Assembly: GCA_028687545.1 (NCBI GenBank)
Contig: JAQTZZ010000019.1
Location: forward strand, 1-64,000
Source: Candidatus Wallbacteria bacterium
Lineage (GTDB): Bacteria > Muiribacteriota > JAQTZZ01
Direction: 5' to 3'
Length of the DNA stretch: 64,000 nt
Shown piece after piece: positions 33,602 through 43,001 of this stretch (positions within the stretch are counted from its first letter, which is position 1; each line of letters begins with the position of its first letter). The notes beneath the pieces are model-generated. The model saw only the letters and a program-made list of their open reading frames with translations. It searched no databases and had not been told where the DNA came from. A program made the position numbers and the translations under genes.

Positions 33602-34507
33602 ATGTCACTATTGACTGAAATCCATGATGCCTCTGTAAACGCGGGTAGCGATCTGGGAACAATCCTCAGAAAATGCAAAGTTTTAGCATCAAAATTAAAT
33701 TGCTCCGAGTTGGGGGATTGGCTGATTTGGGAGTCGAATGGGTATCCAGAAAATGTCGAAGTACCGAACTACAGAATATGGCGACTTGAAATGAGAGGGC
33801 ATTTCTCAGGTGTTTGTGGTTCTGGTCTTAGAAATGCCCCCGTCCCTATGGTCTCACTCCCGGAACACATTCGTGCATCTTACGAAAGATATAAGTGTCG
33901 TAATAGTATTTCGAATATTGAAGCTACTTTACAGGGTTTAAAATCAGCTAAAACATTACAAATCAGCACGGGTGATCTAAATCTTGTTTTAGGAAAAACT
34001 GTTTACCAGTATATGAATTGCTTAGAAGTGTGGGGCGAATTCAACTCACTTGAACTTGTCGAAGTATTGAACACCGTCCGCAATAGAATTCTCGACTTTA
34101 CTCTGAAATTTGAAAAAGAAATTTCTACAGAGAATGGTGAAATTGCAATTAGGCGTTCAGAACAAAGTGATAATAAGATAGCTCATATTTTCCATACGAC
34201 TATTTATGGAGGGTCTCCTACAATTGGAACATGTGACTATTCTCAAAATTTAAACATCACATACCTTAGCCCGGATTCTCTTGAAAAGGAACTAATACGA
34301 AATCATGTTCCGCAGGATGATATTAAAGAACTACTGAAAGCAATCAATGAAGATGTCCTACCTGCTGAAAAGAAAAACCCTGGTCCCAAAGTCACAGATT
34401 GGATATGCAATATGATGAAAAAGGCTGCAGATGGAACTTGGAAGGTCAGCTTGACTGTTGCAGGGAATGTTCTGACACAGGCTGTAATGAAATATTATGG
34501 ATTTTGA
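33602..34507 (+). CDS. AbiTii-domain protein
   Basis: 301 residues. The N-terminal 190 residues match the AbiTii layout: LTEIHDASVNAGSDLGTILRKCKVLASKLNCSELGDWLIWESNGYP, followed by VPNYRIWRLEMRGHFSG. The family is named from abortive-infection loci; its biochemistry is not established. The C-terminus (about 235-301) is a separate region ending in a weakly hydrophobic helix (TVAGNVLTQAVMKYYGF). An AGGAG site precedes the ATG. The TIR gene starts 25 bp downstream, so the two probably form one operon and one system. Confidence 0.75.
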   Translation: MSLLTEIHDASVNAGSDLGTILRKCKVLASKLNCSELGDWLIWESNGYPENVEVPNYRIWRLEMRGHFSGVCGSGLRNAPVPMVSLPEHIRASYERYKCRNSISNIEATLQGLKSAKTLQISTGDLNLVLGKTVYQYMNCLEVWGEFNSLELVEVLNTVRNRILDFTLKFEKEISTENGEIAIRRSEQSDNKIAHIFHTTIYGGSPTIGTCDYSQNLNITYLSPDSLEKELIRNHVPQDDIKELLKAINEDVLPAEKKNPGPKVTDWICNMMKKAADGTWKVSLTVAGNVLTQAVMKYYGF

Positions 34508-34531
34508 ATTCATCCTTTTAAGAGGTCTAAA

Positions 34532-35662
34532 GTGGATCAATTAAGCAAACCGATTATTTTCTTCAGCCACTCTTCAAAAGATAAAGATGTTTTATGCCGC
34601 CTTAAAGATTTGTTTGTCGAAAAAACTGGTGGATCTATTGATGTATTTCTATCGAGTGACGGACAAAGCATACCACTAGGGAAAAATTGGGTGCATAAGG
34701 TCGAAGAAGCGCTAAATCAGGCTAAACTGATGTTCATTTTTATTACACCTAATTCTGTACGGTCAAGCTGGGTTTGTTTTGAAGCGGGTTTTGCTTATTC
34801 AAAAAAGATTCGAGTTGTTCCTGTAGGATGCCTTGGTACAGATATTGCAGCTATGAATCCGCCACTCAGCCTGCTTCAAGGTTTCAACATTTCTAACAAG
34901 GACGGTCTTGATAATTTAATCGCAATTTCAAATGATGAGTTTAAGCACAAACACAATTTATTTTTTTCCGAGAATGAATACAAAGAGTTTATGTCAAATA
35001 GTAGTGGTTCTTCATCTCATCCATTAGGCAACTATTTACAAATTGTTGAAGATATTAGTGTGCTAATAAACGTAAGAGATTTCTCCTTATTATGCGGAGA
35101 ATCAGATGTTTTAGAAAGAGCCAAATCATCGTTCAAGAATTTTGCTCTTGAATCAAAAGATTGTATTAACGGCATTGAAAGTTTTGGAATTTCGATAAAA
35201 ACATATGAAGGCTCTTTTCCAAAACCGATTGATTTTATTCTCGACCCTAATACTATAGACAAAACTCTACCTTGTTTGATTGAAATATTTAAAGCCATTA
35301 GAGCGGATGGAATAAATTGTATTCCGATAAATTTTGTTTTTTCTGATGGAATTACTTGCATTGAAAAAAGACATAAACTTACTGCTCGCTTAATTGATAC
35401 TGATGTAGTATTAGAAACAGAAGACTTCCTTGGGTTTAAAAACTATTCCTTTTTACTTTCACACTTTTCAAAAAAAGTTCCGTTTAGTAATCCCCAGAAT
35501 CCACTATATGAAAGAGGAGCGACCTATATCTCTATTTTTCCAAAAAAAAATAATATTTATCTAGAAGATGTAAAAGAACTTTTAGATTTACTTTTCAGTA
35601 AAGGAGTATTTTTTGATCGGCTTGGTAAGGAAATTTGGAATATTGATCACTACTCGACATAG
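34532..35662 (+). CDS. TIR-domain protein, probable NAD-consuming defence effector
   Basis: 376 residues, GTG start preceded by AGAGGT. The TIR domain occupies about 1-150: IIFFSHSSKDKDVLCRLKDLF, FLSSDGQSIPLGKNW, MFIFITPNSVRSSWVCFEAGFAYSK with the catalytic Glu84. The C-terminal 220 residues have no recognised family and may be the sensor. Bacterial TIR enzymes split NAD or make cyclic ADP-ribose signals during phage infection. No SLOG/SIR2 partner (ThsA) is adjacent, so this is not a standard Thoeris locus; the neighbour is an AbiTii protein. Confidence 0.85.
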   Translation: MDQLSKPIIFFSHSSKDKDVLCRLKDLFVEKTGGSIDVFLSSDGQSIPLGKNWVHKVEEALNQAKLMFIFITPNSVRSSWVCFEAGFAYSKKIRVVPVGCLGTDIAAMNPPLSLLQGFNISNKDGLDNLIAISNDEFKHKHNLFFSENEYKEFMSNSSGSSSHPLGNYLQIVEDISVLINVRDFSLLCGESDVLERAKSSFKNFALESKDCINGIESFGISIKTYEGSFPKPIDFILDPNTIDKTLPCLIEIFKAIRADGINCIPINFVFSDGITCIEKRHKLTARLIDTDVVLETEDFLGFKNYSFLLSHFSKKVPFSNPQNPLYERGATYISIFPKKNNIYLEDVKELLDLLFSKGVFFDRLGKEIWNIDHYST

Positions 35663-35673
35663 AGTGACCTAAC

Positions 35674-38421
35674 ATGGTTGAAATTAAAATCAAACAAGAC
35701 AGGCGATCAACTGTTCCTTTGAGCATTAACGAGATCAGAAGTCGCGCGTTAGCATTTTCCAAAGAATGGGCAGAAGAAAAAAGTGAAAACGCTGAAGCTC
35801 AGACTTTTTGGAATGATTTTTTCCATGTGTTTGGTTTTAACCGCCGAAGGCTTGCAAGTTTTGAAGAACCTGCAAAAAAGTCTGATGGGCAAGGCGGCTT
35901 TATCGACCTGCTCTGGAGAAGCGTGCTGTTGGTTGAACACAAATCGCGTGGGAAGAATCTTGATAAAGCTTTTAACCAAGCACTTGATTATTTCCCGGGG
36001 TTGAAAGACCGAGATTTGCCTCGCTATATTCTGGTGTCAGATTTTGCCAGATTCCGGCTTTATGATCTTGAAAATAAAGCACAACACGAATTCCAGCTAT
36101 CCGAACTTTATAAGAATATTAAGCTATTTAACTTTATTGCAGGATATAGAACAGAGGCCTTAAAACCGGAAGATCCTGCTAACATTGAAGCAGCCGAACT
36201 CATGGGGAAGCTCCATGATCAACTAAAAGAGGTAGGATATGCTGGGCATCACCTTGAAGTGTATCTTGTACGCTTGCTTTTTTGCCTGTTTGCAGATGAT
36301 ACAGCTATTTTTGAAAGAGGACACTTTCAGGACTACATTGAGACTAAGACGCAAGAGGATGGAAGCGATCTTGCTCAACACCTTAGCACAATTTTTTATA
36401 TTCTAAACACGCCAGAGGAGCAGCGATTGACGAATCTTGATGATCACTTGGCTTCTTTTCCTTATGTGAATGGCAAACTTTTTTCAGAGCAGCTGCCCCC
36501 TGCTGCCTTTGATTCAAAGATGAGACAAATACTTCTCGAATGTGCTGCATTGGATTGGAGCCGTATCAGTCCGGCTATATTTGGTTCGCTGTTTCAGTCT
36601 GTCATGATTCCCGAACTGCGGAGGAACCTTGGTGCGCACTATACTACTGAGCAGAACATTCTGAAAGTCATTCACCCTCTATTTTTAGACAAGTTAATAG
36701 GTGAATTCAACAAGTTAAAGACTAAGCGCAGCAAGGCAAAGTTGGAAGAATTCCACAAACGTCTTGCAAAGTTGAAGTTTCTTGATCCAGCATGTGGTTG
36801 CGGAAACTTTCTTGTTATCAGTTATCGTGAGTTGAGAATGCTGGAATTGGAAGTGTTAAGAGAGATTTACAAGAAGGAAAAAAATGCTGTGTTGGAGATT
36901 TCGCATATAGTTTTGCTGGACGTAGATCAGTTTTTCGGGATTGAGATTGAGGAATTTCCTGCCCAGATAGCTCAAGTTGCGCTCTGGATGACTGATCATC
37001 AAATGAACATGCGCATCAGCGAGGAGTTTGGACAGTATTTCAGCCGTCTTCCACTTACAAAAGCACCAAGCATTGTTTGCGGTAATGCATTACAAATAGA
37101 TTGGTCCACAATTATCAAACCTACAGAACTATCCTTTATTCTTGGAAATCCTCCATTTATTGGGCACCATCTCCAGATTCCATCACAGAAAGCTGAAATG
37201 CTGGCAATTTATGGAAAAGAAGAGAAATCAGCAGGAGTGATGGACTATGTCACAGCCTGGTATTGCAAAGCAGTTTCATACATTAAAGGTACTGCTATAA
37301 AAGTTGCCTATGTTTCTACAAACTCAATCACTCAAGGGGAGCAAGTTGGCATACTATGGCGCGCCCTCTTACGGCACAATAAGGTTTCAATACATTTTGC
37401 ACACCGCACTTTTAAATGGACCAGTGAGGCAAAAGGAAAAGCAGCGGTTTACTGTGTAATAATTGGCTTCGCTGAATTTGATTCTGATAAAAAATGGCTT
37501 TATGAGTATGAAAGTCCAGATGGAGAGCCACATAAAATCAAGGTCAAAAATATTAATGCATATTTGGTTGACGCACCATGGATATTGCTTGATAACCAGT
37601 CCAAAAACCAATTCGGAATGCCGGAAATGATGTATGGCAATAAACCAACTGATGGAGGGCATTTCCTTTTTACAGATAGCGAAAAAGAGGCTTTTCTTTT
37701 AGATGAACCCTTAGCAGCTCAATTTATAAAGCCCTTTATTAGCGCTAAAGAATATTTACATGGAGAAAAAAGGTGGGTTGTCTGGCTTGTAGGTGCATCA
37801 CCAAGTGAAATCAGTTCTATGCCAAAAGTAAAAGATAGAATTAAAGCTGTTGAAGCTTTCCGTAAATCAAGTAAGGCTCCAACCACACAAAATTATCCTT
37901 ATCCATCACTATTCAGACAAGTGACTCAACCAGAAGAAAAGTACGTATTAATACCACGACACACTTCCGAAAATCGTGTATATATCCCATTTGGTTTTTT
38001 TGATAAAGAGAATATCGTTGCAGATAGCTGTCTATCACTTCCAGGTGCGACACTTTTCCACTTTGGAATCCTTCAGTCAGCCATGCACATGGCCTGGGTA
38101 AGAGCAGTTTGTGGCAGACTGAAAGGCGATTACCGATATTCCAAAGATATCGTATACAACAATTTCCCCTGGCCAGAAACATCTGAGAAAAATATACTTG
38201 AAATTGAAAAGGCGGCTCAGCAAGTGCTTGATGCTCGTGCTCAGTTTCCTGAAAGCTGCCTGGCTGATCTTTACAATGTACTCACAATGCCGCCAGTGTT
38301 GATGAAAGCTCATAAAGAACTCGATAAAGTCGTGGATGCGGCCTATGGGAAAGTCAGATTTAACAGTGAAGCGGAGAGGGTGGCTTTTTTGTTTGAAATG
38401 TATAAGGAAAAGAGGAGTTAG
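35674..38421 (+). CDS. MmeI-like type IIL restriction-modification enzyme
   Basis: 915 residues, the usual length of single-chain MmeI enzymes. The N-terminal nuclease domain has Asp78 and Glu88-His-Lys90 in the D-X9-EXK arrangement characteristic of MmeI. A helical spacer (about 150-320) follows. The gamma-class N6-adenine methyltransferase has motif I LDPACGCGNFL (about 370) and motif IV GNPPFIGHH. Then come a target-recognition domain and a C-terminal helical part. One protein both methylates one strand and cuts downstream. It follows the TIR gene by 11 bp. The recognition sequence cannot be read from sequence. All key motifs are intact. Confidence 0.9.
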   Translation: MVEIKIKQDRRSTVPLSINEIRSRALAFSKEWAEEKSENAEAQTFWNDFFHVFGFNRRRLASFEEPAKKSDGQGGFIDLLWRSVLLVEHKSRGKNLDKAFNQALDYFPGLKDRDLPRYILVSDFARFRLYDLENKAQHEFQLSELYKNIKLFNFIAGYRTEALKPEDPANIEAAELMGKLHDQLKEVGYAGHHLEVYLVRLLFCLFADDTAIFERGHFQDYIETKTQEDGSDLAQHLSTIFYILNTPEEQRLTNLDDHLASFPYVNGKLFSEQLPPAAFDSKMRQILLECAALDWSRISPAIFGSLFQSVMIPELRRNLGAHYTTEQNILKVIHPLFLDKLIGEFNKLKTKRSKAKLEEFHKRLAKLKFLDPACGCGNFLVISYRELRMLELEVLREIYKKEKNAVLEISHIVLLDVDQFFGIEIEEFPAQIAQVALWMTDHQMNMRISEEFGQYFSRLPLTKAPSIVCGNALQIDWSTIIKPTELSFILGNPPFIGHHLQIPSQKAEMLAIYGKEEKSAGVMDYVTAWYCKAVSYIKGTAIKVAYVSTNSITQGEQVGILWRALLRHNKVSIHFAHRTFKWTSEAKGKAAVYCVIIGFAEFDSDKKWLYEYESPDGEPHKIKVKNINAYLVDAPWILLDNQSKNQFGMPEMMYGNKPTDGGHFLFTDSEKEAFLLDEPLAAQFIKPFISAKEYLHGEKRWVVWLVGASPSEISSMPKVKDRIKAVEAFRKSSKAPTTQNYPYPSLFRQVTQPEEKYVLIPRHTSENRVYIPFGFFDKENIVADSCLSLPGATLFHFGILQSAMHMAWVRAVCGRLKGDYRYSKDIVYNNFPWPETSEKNILEIEKAAQQVLDARAQFPESCLADLYNVLTMPPVLMKAHKELDKVVDAAYGKVRFNSEAERVAFLFEMYKEKRS

Positions 38422-38429
38422 AAAACATA

Positions 38430-39101
38430 ATGGGAAGCAAAAAGCACAACATACTCAATTTTTTAAACTCAATTCTCGTTTTAATCATCCTTGTTTGGGC
38501 TGCCATCTTGTTTTTCATCCCGCGAGAATCATCTGTATTATGGAGTTTTACATATCCACTGACCGGTGATGATACACTCCAGACTATTACGGTAGAAATC
38601 AATATTACAAGTAAATATGTAATTTCAGATCAAATCCCAGCTTTTATTTGTATTAATATTCAAACTCCTATTATTGACACTTTTGAAGTTACCATACAAC
38701 ACACTAAGTTTACAGCAACTGCACCCATACTTGTCTCTTCCCTACACAAAGAAGGAACTCTTTTTACAGGCAAGTATTATGGGAAAATCCTCTTCACTAA
38801 CCCCGGTTTAGCCTCTCTCGAAGGTAAACTTCATAGTTTGTATAATAAAAAGCCTTTTGAAAAAGAATTTCGATATTTTGGACAAATTGAAACTCAAAGA
38901 TATATGGATTATCAGATGGTGCACTTGACTAACATTCTTGCAGCACTAACTTTATTAACTTTTGGCCTAACGTTCTTACTGGCAAAACAAGAGCTGAGAG
39001 AAATAGTGGCTTGCATTGGTTGCTTTTCTAAAATATCTAAGTCTGTCTATGGTTATCTCATTTCTTTATTCTGTAAGAATAAGCAGAAAGTGAAAAAATG
39101 A
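38430..39101 (+). CDS. Two-helix membrane protein within the defence island
   Basis: 223 residues: an N-terminal helix (about 10-30), an extracytoplasmic beta-rich domain (about 40-165), a second helix (about 168-190) and a basic cytoplasmic tail. No family is recognised. It begins 8 bp after the MmeI-like gene and overlaps darT by 4 bp, so it is transcribed with both. It may be an accessory of either system or a separate membrane-acting effector. Confidence 0.6.
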   Translation: MGSKKHNILNFLNSILVLIILVWAAILFFIPRESSVLWSFTYPLTGDDTLQTITVEINITSKYVISDQIPAFICINIQTPIIDTFEVTIQHTKFTATAPILVSSLHKEGTLFTGKYYGKILFTNPGLASLEGKLHSLYNKKPFEKEFRYFGQIETQRYMDYQMVHLTNILAALTLLTFGLTFLLAKQELREIVACIGCFSKISKSVYGYLISLFCKNKQKVKK

Positions 39102-39715
39102 CTGAAAAAAAAAGCATCAGAGATCAGAAATTAATTTACCATCTCACGCCATTGGAAAACCTGCCGTCAATTGCTGAAAATGGTCTGTTGCCCCGTTCCA
39201 AAGTACAGGCGCTTGAACTTGAATACACTGATATTGCAGATCAGGAGATTATAGCATCCAGGGTTCCCTACAATCTTGATCAATTCGTTCCCTTTCACTT
39301 TTTCGCTAAAAATCCTTTCCAGGGAGCGGTTATTAAAAAACATCCTGGTGAAAGTTTTATCCTGATAACAATACATAGGAACTTTGCCCGCAAAAACAAT
39401 TTCAAAATCCTGGATAAGCATCCGCTTTCCCTGCAACCTTTTGAAAAACCGGAATTAATTGACTATGCTGAAGGCTTTGAAAAGATTGATTGGAAAGCCA
39501 TGGATAAGCGTGATTATACTGATCCCAACTGCAAGCAAGTATGCATGGCTGAATGTTTGTCTCCTGTATCATTGAAAATTACTGACTTTCACAGTATCTA
39601 CACTGAAACAGAGGAAATCCAGCTTGAAATTTACAGGTATTTCAGATCAAAGCATATACATTATAATGATGTCCTTTTCTTTCCTAATATGTTTGTGAAA
39701 GTGAGCGAGCAGTGA
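39098..39715 (+). CDS. darT: DarT-family ADP-ribosyltransferase toxin
   Basis: 205 residues, DUF4433/DarT fold. The NAD-binding start LIYHLTPLENLPSIAENGLLPRS, the VPFHFFAKNPF segment (family form VPFYFxxRxPM) and the catalytic Glu in CMAECLSP are visible. DarT attaches ADP-ribose to bases in single-stranded DNA and blocks replication, including of phage. It overlaps the DarG gene (GTGA overlap), the normal toxin-antitoxin order for this family. Confidence 0.85.
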   Translation: MTEKKSIRDQKLIYHLTPLENLPSIAENGLLPRSKVQALELEYTDIADQEIIASRVPYNLDQFVPFHFFAKNPFQGAVIKKHPGESFILITIHRNFARKNNFKILDKHPLSLQPFEKPELIDYAEGFEKIDWKAMDKRDYTDPNCKQVCMAECLSPVSLKITDFHSIYTETEEIQLEIYRYFRSKHIHYNDVLFFPNMFVKVSEQ

Positions 39716-40764
39716 TTTTTTATAAAAAAGGCGACATCCTCGAAGAAAAGACCCAGGCGCTGGTGAATACTGTCAATTGCGAAGGCTATATGGGCAAGGG
39801 TATTGCCTATAAATTCAAGTGCAGATTTCCTGAAAACAACGCAGATTATCAGAAAGCCTGCAAGAGCAAGACGCTGACTATCGGGACATTACATTGGTTC
39901 AAAGAAAACGGACAGTTGATCATCAATTTCCCTACGAAAGACAAGTGGAGAGAAAACTCGAAACTTGAGTATATCGAAAAAGGCATGGCTGAACTCGTAA
40001 AACTGATCAAGGAGCTGGGAGTCAAATCCATTGCTATCCCACCCCTTGGTTGCGGCAATGGCGGCTTGAGCTGGAATGATGTGTTGAAAATTGTCGTGAA
40101 ACATATCAAACCCTTACAGGAAGAAATTGATTTTGTTGTTTATGAGCCTTTTCAGCCTGCACGCATTATTAATGTAGATGATGCACTATCCAAAGCACCG
40201 AAACTGACAATCTCGCATTATTTCCTGATCCAGATTAAAAAGAGGCTCAAGAAATTCACCAAGACCAGGCTTCAAAAAGCCGCTTTTTTCATGAATTATT
40301 TCTCCAGGCAGGACTTTTTCAAATTCGATGGATATTTATACGGGCCGTATGCTCATTCTATTGACATTCTATCCACGCAGATCAAGGAATATCAGGATTA
40401 CTACAAGGTAAAATCAGCGACAGCCGCAGAAAATCTTAAGGACACACTGATAAGCAACCAGACGCATGATAAAATGGAGTTTTTTGAGCCGTTTATTTCA
40501 AAGGCTGCTGAATTTATCGACTCACTGACTGTAGACCGTGACCTTGAGCTATATTCCAGTATCTGCTATCTGGTGAATAAGTCCAAATCTGCTTCAGCCA
40601 AGGAGATATTCAACTCCCTGCAGAAATGTTCGCCTGAAAAAGCCGCCAAATTTACCTGGCAGGATGTGGAAGCAGCCATCAATGTTTTGACTGACAGAGG
40701 CATACTCACAACTGAACTCATGACAGTGTCTGTGCCGGAGCAATTCATGCTGAAGGCATTATGA
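39712..40764 (+). CDS. darG: DarG antitoxin: macrodomain plus C-terminal toxin-binding domain
   Basis: 350 residues, GTG start in the overlap with darT. The N-terminal macrodomain (about 1-150) has the hydrolase signatures ALVNTVNCEGYMGKGIAYKFK and IPPLGCGNGGLSW. It removes ADP-ribose from DNA. The C-terminal part (about 165-350, starting at TISHYFLIQIKKRLKKFTKTRLQKAAFFMNYFSR) is the DUF4065-like domain that binds DarT. All expected parts are present, so the pair looks active. Confidence 0.9.
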   Translation: MIFYKKGDILEEKTQALVNTVNCEGYMGKGIAYKFKCRFPENNADYQKACKSKTLTIGTLHWFKENGQLIINFPTKDKWRENSKLEYIEKGMAELVKLIKELGVKSIAIPPLGCGNGGLSWNDVLKIVVKHIKPLQEEIDFVVYEPFQPARIINVDDALSKAPKLTISHYFLIQIKKRLKKFTKTRLQKAAFFMNYFSRQDFFKFDGYLYGPYAHSIDILSTQIKEYQDYYKVKSATAAENLKDTLISNQTHDKMEFFEPFISKAAEFIDSLTVDRDLELYSSICYLVNKSKSASAKEIFNSLQKCSPEKAAKFTWQDVEAAINVLTDRGILTTELMTVSVPEQFMLKAL

Positions 40765-40947
40765 GCTGTGATCTTAAAACCAGTTTGATCGTGAAACTTT
40801 TGCAAAGATTAGGTCTTAAGTGAGATAAAAATTCAGATCCTTGACGATTCTCGTGACAGCTTTAAATGGGACTAACGTGATGGTTTGTTAACTCGAAATA
40901 AATCTTCCCAGCATGATTGGAGAATGAATAGGGCACGCTGTGACTGC

Positions 40948-41889
40948 TCAACGACCAAGAAGTTGATGATACTTAGCGTACACTTTCTGTTTTGTGGCTT
41001 CGTCCACGCGATACATTTCCAGAGGGGACAACGTTTCGGCAACATTGGATTCCATCCATCTGACCCAGACTTTTTTGTCGCAATACATATCTATGCGGTT
41101 ATTTGAAGACTCGAAATGACCACCCGTGTCGTGAGCAAACCAGTAGCCGTCGTGTGCTTCGCCATTGGGAAGCTTCAGATTTCTCGTTTTTGGGATGTAA
41201 TACACTCCTTCATAAGGTATTTCTTTCTCATTTACAGCCAGAGTGTGGAAGGGGACCATCCAATAGCGTCGGGCAGTGATGCCTTTGCATCCGCTGGGCA
41301 ATATATTAAAGCGGTAACCTTCAAACTTCACACAGCTGCCATCTTTTAGAATTCCACTGCCTGTCTTACAGAGCACCATGAAGAATTTACTGCTCACTCT
41401 AGCAATCACCTTTCCTGAAGTGGACATAACTGGCCTGGCGCTACCTGTTGGAAAATCACTCTCTTTGGGAATATTGATGTCCTTACAACCATTGGGTTTA
41501 ATGCTGAAGCAACGATTGGCAAAGTTCAAGCACAGATTGTTTTTATTGAGAATTCCGCTGCCTTCCATGCAGAGAGCCTTGTAAAATTTACTGCTCACTT
41601 TGGCAATCTCCTTGCCAGTGGTTCCCAAAACCTGTGAGTCGCTACTAACTGAAAAATCAGACTCCCTGGCTGTAAAGTAAAAGCTCACCTTCTGGTCCTC
41701 TATCCTGCTAAATGCACTTATATTGGGCGGGATTTCGTTGGAAGAGATTCTGGGTGCTGGAGTGTTGATGGATGATGTTTCTTTTTGCTCTGCTCCGGTA
41801 CCACGCTCCGTCGTAGTTAATCTATCTTTTTGAGATGTAGATCTGGCTTTTTCCTCACCGATATCAGGTGGAGACTTTGGTCCTGACAT
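40948..41889 (-). CDS. 3D-domain peptidoglycan-lytic protein with a shared N-terminal tag
   Basis: 313 residues, no signal peptide. Residues 1-55 are a polar, disordered tag (KARSTS, DRLTT, RGTGA, NTPA) also found in the next gene upstream (42805-41966). Residues about 85-200 hold two tandem copies of a segment (SSKFYKALCMEGSGIL... / SSKFFMVLCKTGSGIL...), each ending CFSI or FNI with GC. The 3D domain (about 205-285) carries the three aspartates in HDGYWFAHDTGG and RIDMYC. 3D/MltA-like folds act on peptidoglycan glycan strands. The missing export signal suggests delivery through a dedicated apparatus or a holin-like route. Confidence 0.75.
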   Translation of the reverse strand: MSGPKSPPDIGEEKARSTSQKDRLTTTERGTGAEQKETSSINTPAPRISSNEIPPNISAFSRIEDQKVSFYFTARESDFSVSSDSQVLGTTGKEIAKVSSKFYKALCMEGSGILNKNNLCLNFANRCFSIKPNGCKDINIPKESDFPTGSARPVMSTSGKVIARVSSKFFMVLCKTGSGILKDGSCVKFEGYRFNILPSGCKGITARRYWMVPFHTLAVNEKEIPYEGVYYIPKTRNLKLPNGEAHDGYWFAHDTGGHFESSNNRIDMYCDKKVWVRWMESNVAETLSPLEMYRVDEATKQKVYAKYHQLLGR

Positions 41890-41965
41890 AAAAAATGTTC
41901 CTTTCTAAAATTTATTGGTAAGATGATTTATGATTAAATTAAATCGTTGTTTAAAATAAATCTTC

Positions 41966-42805
41966 TTATTTGCCATTGTCAGTAGGATGATAAACCCAAT
42001 ATTGTGTAGTAGGATTTTTAATAGATTCCCTAAGAGGGCGCCCATATTCATAGTTATTGGTACCAGCTTGAGCAACTGCAGGCCCATCTGGCAATGCTAT
42101 TTTTTTCTGGGGATTCTTTTTTTTGTGTGCTTTTCCACTTTTAACGAGAGCCTTCCGATCATTTCCATTACTATTTAGTAAAACATTCTTAGTGGTTTCG
42201 TCGTCTGGAGTAAGGTAGTTTCTGCCTAGCGTTAATGCAACCGCTTTTAGTAAACTCTCTTTTTCATTATCTTTCGGACGCACAACCCACACATGACTAT
42301 TATGAGCAGCCCTTAACATTACACCAATGGCAGGATAACCATCATCAGCTTCTGCCTGAGCACGTTTCCAATCCACTTTAATCCAGCCACGCTTCTTACC
42401 CCAACCCCTGAGCCAATACCATAGACAATTTGCTTTTATATCAGGGTAAATTGCTTCCCCCTCATGTTCTGATATTTTAAGACCCATATTTTTCATGACG
42501 TCACGTGCGAAGTAATTGCAAAAAGTATTTACCCCGTCTGATTGATATTTTTTTGTGACATGACAATCAAGTATCGCTTTTAAATATTTATCTCTGCGTT
42601 CATTACTTTGTTGGACAGTTTGCTTGACTTGTTGAGTACTGTTTTCAGTAAGTTTTGGACTTGTGCTTGTTGCTCTGGCTGGAGTATTGTTGGCCACAGT
42701 TTTTTGCTGACCTGCTCCAGTACCTCGCGCTTCAGTTGTCATTCTATCTTGTGGTGACGTTGATCTGGCTTTTTCTACGCCAGCATCATTTGGAGGATTT
42801 GACAT
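41966..42805 (-). CDS. Cysteine-peptidase-like (CHAP/NlpC-type) protein with the shared N-terminal tag
   Basis: 279 residues, no signal peptide. Residues 1-50 repeat the tag of the 3D protein (EKARSTS, DRMTT, RGTGA, NTPA). The middle domain has Cys96 in NTFCNYFARDVMKNMG and His171 in NSHVWVVRP, the spacing and context of CHAP/NlpC-P60 amidases, including cell-wall-cutting effectors of type VI secretion. The C-terminus (about 215-279) is basic and polar. The predicted substrate is the peptide part of peptidoglycan. No immunity gene is recognisable beside it. The enzyme class is inferred from the Cys/His pattern. Confidence 0.65.
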   Translation of the reverse strand: MSNPPNDAGVEKARSTSPQDRMTTEARGTGAGQQKTVANNTPARATSTSPKLTENSTQQVKQTVQQSNERRDKYLKAILDCHVTKKYQSDGVNTFCNYFARDVMKNMGLKISEHEGEAIYPDIKANCLWYWLRGWGKKRGWIKVDWKRAQAEADDGYPAIGVMLRAAHNSHVWVVRPKDNEKESLLKAVALTLGRNYLTPDDETTKNVLLNSNGNDRKALVKSGKAHKKKNPQKKIALPDGPAVAQAGTNNYEYGRPLRESIKNPTTQYWVYHPTDNGK

Positions 42806-43001
42806 GAAATGTACCCTTTTTGTTATTTATAGTTTGGAAGTGTCCCGCCATAGTTGCCTAAAACCTTAATTACTGGCGGAACTTGCTTTAGTGCAACTTA
42901 TTCTCTCTTTCTGCAGACGCAGTGTGTAAAAAGGTGCACTTGGACACCCCACGTGGATTTCAGCGCATCTCCTTGACTGATTTGCCAAAATCAAATATCA
43001 A

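Noticed and set aside
34532-35662. Thoeris system
   Set aside because: A TIR gene is present but no ThsA (SIR2 or SLOG-containing) partner is adjacent; the neighbour is an AbiTii protein.
35674-38421. BREX PglX or type I HsdM
   Set aside because: An N-terminal D-X9-EXK nuclease motif and MmeI-like length and order are present, with no specificity, helicase or other BREX genes nearby.
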